From Isoetes taiwanensis (lineage: Eukaryota; Streptophyta; Lycopodiopsida; Isoetales; Isoetaceae): a DNA stretch of 64,000 nucleotides. The DNA lies in assembly GCA_021234155.1 (NCBI GenBank), contig JAJEKV010000060.1, forward strand, positions 4,140,451 to 4,204,450, written 5' to 3'. Position numbers and translations under genes: made by a program. Shown one piece after another: positions 55,564 to 64,000 of the stretch; position 1 is the first letter of the stretch; the number at the start of each line of letters is the position of its first letter. The notes beneath the pieces are model-generated. The model was not told where the DNA came from. It worked only from the letters and a program-made list of their open reading frames with translations, and ran no database searches.

Positions 55564-58500
55564 CAACTTTCATTATGTATGAAACATCCTCTTCTCATTA
55601 GGTTTATATCTTCAAATTCGGTTTACAACCTTGATTATGTATCTTTCAACTTTTTGCTATTCTAGATTTTATGCCTCAAAAGCTCTAAAAGAATAAGTAG
55701 CAGAACGAGTTTACTGGAAGTCTGGAAAAACATGTGCAGTATATGCGCTTAATAAATGCTATTGAAGATTTCTTAACCAAATGATACCACGGATTGGGAA
55801 TTTGCAAAAATATCTTTAACTCTAGACATAGTACATTTTCTTGACTAAGCTTTAACCAACAGGATCAAGTGTCAATTGTAGACCGTAGAAAATAGAATAG
55901 AATAAACTAGAAAATGTAAATATCAGAAGTAGCCGTACGTATCAGCTTATTCTTTAAGGCTTAATGCTCACAATCTGCTTGAGCAAGCATCAAACGTGTT
56001 CCTTGTTGAGAGAAAACCTTGGTGAAACAACATGTACCTGTGCTTCCTGCTCAAGCATGTTCCTATAGCAAAATATTTAGAGACCTTTCCTATGCAAGAA
56101 GGGAAGAAAAGGGATTAAAAGTCTAAATCATGATCAAGCAACAACAATTATGCACTATAACTGGAGCATTTACAAGTAAACGATTTGAAGTGTCCCATAT
56201 CTATGATGTGGCAGTCCCTGAATTCGGATAAAATTTTGACGGTCTAACAAATGTGATATGTGGCAGTTCTAGGATAAAGTAGGCATCAAGAGGCTATGCT
56301 AGGGTTTACGGACCATTAAAAATATCAAAGGGTTATCATCATGCTAGTTAATTTCATCTCTGATACACCATAAGCCATGGCTGCACTACAGGTTTTTCAA
56401 AAGTTCTATTTGGAAATATGCACTTTGTTGCAACTGTGTACTTACAACCACATCAAAATCAGCAAATAATTAAAAAAAAAAAAAACCTAGAATCGCCATG
56501 TTGTTGGCATGCAGGTTCTCTTCTGTTGCATCAGCTCAGCAGTATTGGTGTTCTTTCTGATCACTTCAGCAGTGTCGGTGTTCTTTCTCTTGTGACACTT
56601 TTTCTGGCAGTATTTGCTAAAAAAGGGTATGCTGATTTTGCAGGAAAGATGGGAAAATTGATGGTGTATATTGCAGCATTGATGGTTGTAGCTGTGGTGG
56701 AGATGGGAGCAAGCCAAAGGTAGACTGCGAAAAATCTGAGGCAAAGCTGGCGCCCTGCGCAGGAGCTATGATAGGGCCAAATCCACTAAGCCCAACACGG
56801 CCTCCGATCCACCACGCCCCAGGAAGTGTGCGCCTGCAAGCTCATGGCCAACGCCACCACCCTTCGCAGTTTCAACCCTGCTGGTGCCAAAGCCATGCCT
56901 CTCAAATGCAACATCTCCTTGCCTGCTGCTCCTCCTTCCAAACGCAAATATTTTTCTCCCTTCTAGCTCTCGACTAGGCATCTTATTCTTTGCTTCAGAT
57001 TGCCTCCCTGCTTTGCATTTCACAGCAACATTTTTTTCAAGAGCGCAAGGACAAATGGAGAAGCCGGAATAGTGTAGCCGGAACAGAGTAAGCGGGCAAA
57101 AATATCAAGGCTTTAGACGCATCGTGGCTGCTAAAACATTCTTATATAACAGGGGTTTTTAAGGAAACCAGTAAATGAATCGTTAAAAGAGAAGGCCGCC
57201 GCGATAAATTTCTTGTAGATATAATAAAGAGTTATAAATGTAATTTGTGCATAGATGTAACGGAGTTTCAAGTGTGGAAGGTGGATGGAATGGGTAGGAA
57301 ATAATGGGATGCATGGAGCGAAAGACATATAGGGATGGCTTGCACGCGTGGATGCCTGAGATGGCTTAAGTTGGGATGTCCTTTGATTCCTTGTGTTTGA
57401 ATTTTCAAATCCCTAACTTCTCATTGATAAAACAAAATCTTGAAGATAAATGCATTCTTCATGATCAATTGTATGAAGGAAATTTTATATTTGGGCTTCA
57501 TAATTGTAATATTCGTCCAACACAATGATGGCTTGGAATATTTCTAAGAGCAAACAATAGATTGCACTTTTTACAGGCTGCTACAAACATGTCTGGTATT
57601 GCCTACTATGCTTGATCTCTTAACATTAATAAAAGGTGCACTTGAAATCAATTTTCCATGGTCTTTGCCTTCAATCGAAAAATTGTCGAAAATTGCCATT
57701 GCAAACATGCTTTTTTATATACTTGCGCCATGATGAAACCCTCATTCTAAGATTGACATTCAAGCAAAGAGTGCAATAATTACAACTTATACATCATTCT
57801 ATAATGGTCCTACATATATGGTTGCTTATTGAAATCCCTTTCCAGCTTAGAAATGCATTGATAGCTGGCTAAGAAATCCCATTGTGCTAAACCTCCAATA
57901 ACTAATGGAAGCTCTGACGAACGGTTTTTAATTCTTTAGATTTTCACTCTCAATACAAACTTGTCTTTTGCCATAAGTTGTACAATGAAGATGTGCTTCA
58001 TAACAAAATGGTCATATTAAGGCTTTGATGCGCGATAAACGTCATACTTTTAAGAACTATAAAAACAATTGTGATCCGAGAAGGATTGTTAATTTATAAG
58101 TTCTCGCATAAAAAAAACCTACAATAGCCAATACTACATTTCAAAAGAGAATCAAGTTAGAAAACCATTATAGCTATACAATCTACCCAAATCTAAATAT
58201 ATGCCATGGTCCTAACTTGAACACATGAATATCATTAGGTTAAATACTATCACCCATATTGCCACCATGAGGAACAATGCTAGTAAGATATACCAACAAT
58301 ATGTATTCATAAAAATTAAAAAAAAAAACTAGCAAAAAATAGCAAAGAGGCTTAGGCGGATTAAGTTTGGATTCAATTTCTCATTAAGAAAGCATGTATC
58401 GGACAATCTATTTAAATTGGAAGGCTAGATTGAAATTGTGATTAAATAGATTAATTTCATTTTTATGAATGAAGTAACTAATAATATTCTCTAAATGAAA

Positions 58501-58859
58501 TATGAAAAACCACGTTGCAAATGAGGCGTAGATTTATAAATGCTTTAGCTTTTTATGTTGTTAGATTTTGCTTCTTCTTTTAAGAAACCAAGATTTGTTT
58601 GTTTTAGGCGGATTGGCGACTAATTGTTATGGCTCCTAGTGGTGGATTTGCATTGTTGGATTATATTCTTTTTTTAATTGGTTTGCTTTTTGCTTATCAT
58701 TGGTTATATGAAGGACTTGGATTTCGAAATGATCATGAAATGGTTTATAGGTGGCAATGTCAAGGAGTTCTTTCTTGCTTGGATGTCTAAATCTTATGAT
58801 GTTTAGATTTAGAATATTCCTGTGACAGCCTTATTGATATTTGGAGATGGCACTTTTGT
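55560..58859 (+). repeat. Block H, copy after outer transposon copy 2; no gene recognised
   Basis: This block is nearly identical to 38400-41708. The few differences again cluster at CAG/CTG sites (for example 55944 ATCAGCTTATTC for 38780 ATCGCCTTATTC). Nothing beyond the open frames noted for the first copy. Confidence 0.88.
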
Positions 58860-59543
58860 GCTTGTTGGAAGTGCAAGGAGTTTGACAATAGGCAAGTGGC
58901 ACAAGTAGCATTTTTGTGTTTTTTTTTATGTCGACAAATTGGTGGCAGTTGGGCATGGTTTCTAACTAGATGGCTATTTCTGTCCCTTGCACATATGAAG
59001 AAGTATTATGCAATGGAAAACTACTTTACGTCTCTTTGCACATTTAACAACTCTAACGTGCCACAATGGAAGGTTTTTTAAGTATAACATAAAGAAATAA
59101 TGAAGATTTTTAGGCGGTCTTCTCAGAGCTGTGATAGATCCAGATTGGAGAAAATGGCTTCCATCATATAGGGCATTTACACGTTAGCAATTATTTAACA
59201 TGTGAATTTGAGGTGTTCTTCTGGACCCTCGTGGTTTTTTTACTTTTGATCCCGTGTCTTCCCAAAATCCATCACCACCTTATTCTTTAATATATTTGTC
59301 ATTTATCAATGGAAGGTACGATTCCTCAATTTGATGTAACAGGACTACTTCGTATAATTTTGTGTTGTCATCATGGCGGGCTCTTGTTTGAGAATGGCTT
59401 TACCTCTATTTATACCTTTATCACATATAAGGAAGTGTCGAGCAATTAGTAGTGTGTCATTGCCCAACATTTTGGAGCTTTGTGATAAAGCAAGATTGAG
59501 CCTGATGAGCAAGAAGGTATTCTTTTTGCTAATCAATTTTCAG

Positions 59544-59782
59544 GTCTTTGAAGGAGAAAGAAGCTTGACAAAAGATTGTTGGGAACTTGGAAAATTTGAT
59601 TTGACTGGTATTGCCCGACTCCAAGAGGTATTCCCAGTTGAACTTACTTTTGAAGTAGATGCGGATGGAATACTAAAAGTGAGGCAGAGGATAAGGCGAC
59701 CAATAAGGTAGATAAGATCATCAATACTGTTGACGAAGATCGTTTATCTTCAGATGAGGTTGATAGAATGATCAAGGAGGCT
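59544..59782 (+). pseudogene. BiP exon relic, copy 3
   Basis: This is the same relic as 10128-10369 and 42388-42629, with the same one-base loss after ILK and the same end. Extra changes lie near 59615-59635 (ATTGCCCGACTCC for ATTGCCCTAGCTCC). Confidence 0.83.
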
Positions 59783-60013
59783 TGTGTTTTGAATGATTTT
59801 GTTTTGAACAGTCAGTCTTTTTCACGTAACTCACTTAGTCTACGGGCAAAAGATCTACATTAGGCAAACGGTTGATAACCGAAAAGCCTAAGGTACCTTT
59901 TGGCCCTTGAATTTTTATCCAGACTATGGCTAATGATGTATTGGTTGGCTGCAGGTACGTGCTCCTTTTCCTAATGTAATCCTTCTGTCCAATAAGTCTT
60001 AGGTGAATCATAG

Positions 60014-60186
60014 AATAGAAGCATAAGGAAAATCTAGAACCTAGAAAAACAGAAGGTGAAAGTAAGCACAATCGAATTGAAATCAACTAGAGTATGAGAA
60101 ACCCAGAAAGGAGCAAGTTGGATATAGAAGAATAGGAGCAAGGAGTGGAACTAAGCCGAATAGAATAAATGGAAAAAACAGGAACT
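60014..60186. other. Sequence replacement specific to block B3
   Basis: Between TAAGTCTTAGGTGA and CTTATTACTTTAGC, block B3 has 170 bases of purine-rich sequence (ATCATAGAATAGAAGCATAA...) where B1 and B2 have a different 95-base sequence. No gene and no clear target duplication are seen. Confidence 0.65.
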
Positions 60187-60446
60187 TATTACTTTAGCAA
60201 ATGATTTTTGCAAGCATACAGGCTAAAAGGTGAATGTATCTGAAACCTATGGATGTTATTTGATGTGCCTTCTTCTGGCCATATACTCATGTGGAACAAC
60301 CTAGCTTAGGAGTCATATTTTTTAAGGTTGTTATATGAACCTCGAAATTGAGTACTTTAGACACTTACGCTTCGTAGTATAAAAAAAGTACAGTTTTATG
60401 CACTAAGTTTGCTACGGGATATTTTATTTCAGTCGAACTTCCTTAT

Positions 60447-60618
60447 AGACGTTAAACTGCCATACCCAAGGTCACGGGTTCAACGCCTCGTTGTGAAAGT
60501 GGCCATGCAATGTAAAGTTGGTGGGGGAAGGACCCACTTCAGCAATGTAAAGTGGTGGGGGCAGGACCCATCTGGGTGTGTTGTACAGTGTCACATGTCC
60601 GATAGGACGCTGCCTTAT
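60447..60618 (+). mobile_element. SINE-like insertion, 172 bp, with a pol III B-box
   Basis: The insertion is absent from B1 and B2, which read CCTTATGTAAAACCCATCTC here. It contains GGTCACGGGTTCAACGCC, which fits the tRNA-type B box GGTTCRANNCC. It also has an internal near-repeat (TGTAAAGT.GGTGGGGG.AGGACCCA, twice). No A box is seen upstream, so if it is a SINE it is 5' truncated. CCTTAT borders both sides and could be a short target duplication. Confidence 0.5.
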
Positions 60619-61178
60619 CTCTTTGATGTAATAAAAAAATATAGAAATATGTTGAAAACATGCTCCTTTGCTTTAAAAGGATTATATGCTTTTCAAATAG
60701 AACTTGCTGCTGGTTTCATCGTGGCAGGACCTGTTGTAGGCTTGAACTATGTACCACCTACATGCATCCAACTACAAATGGGAACTTCAATAATTGTAAC
60801 TAGTCTTGTGGACTCAAATAAGGACGTCCCTCTTTAAGTGTTAGGTTTTGCCTTAGAAAATATACAGCTACAATTTATGATGATTTGTAAGCTCATTGGA
60901 AGAGAAACTCTTCCTGCATCTTCCATGTCGCTTATTTGCTACAAAATTAGATGTGCAAGCAAAGTGTTCTAAATGCGTGTCAAACTTGCTAGATAAATTT
61001 TCATAAAACAAGTGCGCAAAATGTTTAAAAGTTTTTAGAAAAGTTGAAAGCTAAGATAAGTGATATAAACAAAGCAGATAATAAGCATAAGCTAATATAC
61101 ATCTCAGATTACTATTTTCATATCTACAGGTATTTGTGTCATTCCTCGTGATCAGGAATTTTGAATGTCTCAAGATAT

Positions 61179-63155
61179 TTACAAATTTCGAGTGATCTTC
61201 ATCCTCTTCCTCCTGAGGCGACAACACCCGATCTTTTGATAAACCTTGGTTATTATCGGATTGCAAACATCCTCAATCTCCTTCAGCTTCTCTTCGAAAT
61301 CCTCCCCCTCAGCACTTTGGTTATCGTCCAACCACTCCACAATTTCCTTCAATTCAGCTTCAATCTTTTCTTTGTCATCAGAATCTAGCTTATCCGCTAG
61401 CTTGTCCTTGTCACCAATTGAACTCTTCATGTTGTACACATATGTCTCCAATCTATTCCTGGCATCAATCTTTTCCTTCACCTTCTTATCTTGCTCTGCA
61501 TATTCCTCAGCCTCCTTGATCATTCTATCAACCTCATCTGAAGATAAACGATCTTTGTCAGCAGTAATGATGATCTTCTCTGCCTTATTGGTCGCCTTAT
61601 CCTCTGCCTTCACTTTTAGAATTCCATCTGCATCTACTTCAAATGTAACTTCAATCTGGGGAATACCTCTTGGAGCTGGGGCAATACCACTCAAATCAAA
61701 TTTTCCAAGTTCCCGACAATCTTTTGTCAAGCTTCTTTCTCCTTCAAAGACCTGAACAGACACGGTTGTTTGCTTATCCTGATAGGTGCTAAAAATTTGG
61801 GATTTTTTAGTTGGAATTGTAGTACCCCTGGGAATGAGCTTTGTCATCACTCCACCAACAGTTTCAATGCCAAGGGTCAAAGGAGTGGCATCAAGGATGA
61901 GTGCATCTTTAGTCTCTTTGCCGCCTTCCCCACTTAGAATGCCTCCTTGAACAGCTGCACCATAGGCTACAGCCTCATCAGGATTGACTCCCTTGCTAGG
62001 CTCCTTGCCTTCAAAGTAGTCCTTCAACAATTGCTGTACCTTTGGGATACGAGTACTTCCTCCAACAAGAACGATTTCATCAATGCAGACTTCTTAAGGC
62101 CAAGATCATCCATGGCCTTCCCTATCAGGCCTAATGTCTTCTTGAACAAGTCATTGTTAAGCTCCTCAAACCTCGCCTCGTAAGTGGTTCGAGAAAATCA
62201 ACACCATCAAAAAGACTCTCAACCTCAATTCTAACTTGGTGCTTGGTTACTAAGTGCCCTCTTTGCACGCTTCCGCCCTCATGACGGAGTTTTCAATAGC
62301 CCTGCTATCCTTGCTAATGTCCTTGTTGTACTTCTTCTTGATGAGTTTAATAAAGTGCTCCATAATTCTGTGGTCAAAATCCTCTCCTCCAAGATGAGTA
62401 TCACCACTTGTGGCTAAAACTTCAAATACTCCATTATCAATTGTTAAGATGCTGACATCAAAGGTACCACCACCAAGGTCAAACACAAGTATGTTCTTCT
62501 CGTTTCCCTTCTCATTAAGTCCATAAGCCAATGCTGCTGCAGTTGGCTCATTCGAAATCTGAGCCACGTTAAGTCCAAAGAATGATACCAAAGCATCTTT
62601 TGTGGCTTTGTCTCGTGCATCATTGAAATAAAATTTGGGACAAATGATAACAGCATTTTTACGACCTTTCCTAAGAATGCCTCTGCGGTTTCCTTCATTT
62701 TTATCAAAATCATGGCGCTAATCTCCTCGGGGCTGAAAAGCTTAACCGCCATCCTTGATCTTAACTTGTATATAAGGTTTCCCATCTTTGTTGATGATCT
62801 TGTAGGGCAATAGTTTCATATCATTTTGGACTTCTTTGTCGTCAAACTTCCTTCCAATCAAACGTTTAGGGTCAAAAATGGTCCTTTCGGGGTTAGAAGC
62901 AGCTTGGTTCTTGGCTGCCTCTCCAATAAGTCTTTCAGAATCTGTGAAGGCTACCCATGAAGGTGTGATTCGATTTCCCTGGTCATTGGCTATGATTTCT
63001 ACATGCCCATCTTTGTTATAAACCCCCACACAAGAATATGTTGTTCCGAGATCAATACCAATTACTGTATCTAATTTGGGAGCTTCTTCTGCGCCTGCTG
63101 CTACAGATACAACCCAAATTGTAAGAAAAGCCAAGCATAGACCTCCCCTCGACAT
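61179..63155 (-). CDS. BiP: ER lumenal HSP70 chaperone BiP, copy 3 (frame-broken in the middle)
   Basis: This is the same gene as 11509-13474. ATG at 63153-63155 starts the signal peptide ([10 protein letters not shown]), then [12 protein letters not shown] and [14 protein letters not shown], open to about 62750. The middle (62040-62750: ATPase core with [13 protein letters not shown] and [13 protein letters not shown]) is in several frames, with breaks at CAG/CTG sites where copy 1 is open. From about 62030 to 61200 the substrate-binding domain and lid are open ([52 protein letters not shown]). The last residues are altered compared with copy 2. Copies 1 and 3 are damaged in complementary places. 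Together they imply a complete chaperone of about 655 residues. Confidence 0.85.
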
Positions 63156-63420
63156 TCTCTATTGCCTCTGCTTCTCTCAACACTCTCTTCTGCTTCTGCT
63201 TCTGCTTCTCACCGCTCTGCTTCTTTTTAAACAAGCAAGGAAAAGGGCAAAGGAAAAGAAACGCAAAATGGAAAAGGCAAAAAAAAAAAAAAGCAAGCAT
63301 AAAGATACCTATTTTTTCTCTTGATGAGTTCTTATTAAAGGCAGTTCGACCTAATTCTTTGCTGGCCGATCTGGTGGTGCCTTGGCCGATCTGGTGGTGG
63401 GGAGGCACCTTGTCAGAAAG

Positions 63421-63670
63421 ATTGGTTAAATGCTGCTTCCCGTGTACTTATGGCCCAGGAAGGTAAGAATGCTTTGAGAAATGAAAACGAACTCAGTCTA
63501 CAGTTTTGTGCCTTTTAACTTCTTGCAAACGAAGGCTTTGAGGCAATGCAAGCAACTATGGACACATGCATGAAGCAGGAAAATTACTTGAGATTGCACC
63601 ATGCCCAACTTATGAAGAAGCAGTGGCAGCATTGTTTAGTAGATGAAAAACTTATGGGGTGTCAGAACAG
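63421..63670. repeat. Extra 250 bp bounded by a 34-bp direct repeat
   Basis: ATTGGTTAAATGCTGCTTCC plus 14 more bases occurs at 63421-63454 and again at 63671-63704, with one base changed. Block B1 has a single copy (about 13738) and no intervening sequence. Either B1 lost it by recombination between the repeats, or B3 gained it. Confidence 0.85.
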
Positions 63671-64000
63671 ATTGGTTAAATGCTGCTTCCCATGTACTTA
63701 TGGCAAGTATTTTTGTAAATAAATAGAATAGAGGGGCTAAGAATACTTGCATCTGGGTAAAGGGAAAAAGGCTGTAAAAACCCAAGCCAGTAAGCTTGCA
63801 AGGTCCAGCAGTAAAGTTCAATGATTGCCATGTGACTGTGATGTCTTTCCACACATGCAATTTGGGTGGATCTTCTAATCCAGAAATAAGGTGAGTCTTC
63901 AGTCTAGAATTATTACTCATGTAGTGTTGGATATGTTACTTAGCTGGTACAAAAGGCATTTTATTTTAGAACTTATTAAGAAACATGATGATAGTGCGTT

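Larger units (their letters stand above)
58860..64000 (+). repeat. Block B, copy 3, cut by the window end
   Basis: It matches 9441 to about 14062. Differences are a substituted stretch at 60014-60186, a SINE-like insertion at 60447-60618 and an extra 250 bp at 63421-63670. 58860-59543 and 59783-61178 hold no recognised gene apart from these. Confidence 0.88.

Noticed and set aside
11509-63155. RIP-like or deamination mutation as cause of copy differences
   Set aside because: Changes are mostly indels and mixed substitutions at CAG/CTG, not a C-to-T excess.

Overview
The window looks like nuclear DNA of a land plant, probably a seed plant. The support is a plastid fibrillin (PAP) gene fragment, plant-type ER BiP genes, a split mitochondrial lipoyl synthase fragment, a plant L1-type LINE with a poly(A) tail, and GT-AG introns with AT-rich intergenic DNA. 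I cannot name the species. It is a transposon-rich, segmentally duplicated region; no clearly intact ordinary host gene is certain.

Layout. Three kinds of block recur. H is 1-1054 (inverted), 38400-41708 and 55560-58859. G is 7952-9440 (inverted), 16186-17666 and, shortened, 46341-46584. B carries BiP and fibrillin and is 9441-16185, 41709-46340 and 58860-64000. The left part of the window is one arm of a large palindrome centred on block B1. A 6.9-kb non-coding, repeat-filled insertion (1055-7951) splits that left arm. On the right, the unit [outer transposon + H + B + G] occurs twice in tandem.

Most interesting object. An apparently undescribed DNA transposon occurs twice (17667-38399 and 46585-55559). 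It has about 30-bp terminal inverted repeats starting GGGTG, a TTTA target duplication, and an empty site in the inverted arm at about 7952-7964. It carries four genes: A (plus; RING-H2-like finger and basic tail), B (plus; FCP1/HAD-like), C (minus; unknown) and D (minus; five-exon transposase with a DD38E core and cysteine clusters). Arrays of an AAGTGCT repeat lie at both ends and inside.

Nesting. In copy 1 the central transposase exon is split by a second TIR element (23992-35757; TCTC target duplication; palindromic subterminal repeats). This inner element carries the 3' half of a lipoyl synthase gene. The last intron of that gene fragment holds a full-length LINE (26345-33794), landed a few bases before the splice acceptor. 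That makes a four-level nest: LINE in LIP1 fragment, in inner element, in outer transposon, in host duplication.

Caution on broken genes. Wherever duplicated copies can be compared, frame-breaking differences sit overwhelmingly at CAG/CTG trinucleotides (for example CAG to CG, CGT or CAAA; CTG to CG, CCG or TTTG). This looks like a systematic read error at methylated CHG sites rather than ordinary decay. Many apparent pseudogenes here (BiP, transposase, genes A and B, perhaps the LIP1 stop) may therefore be intact in the real genome. The tandem duplication itself could also be two haplotypes placed side by side.
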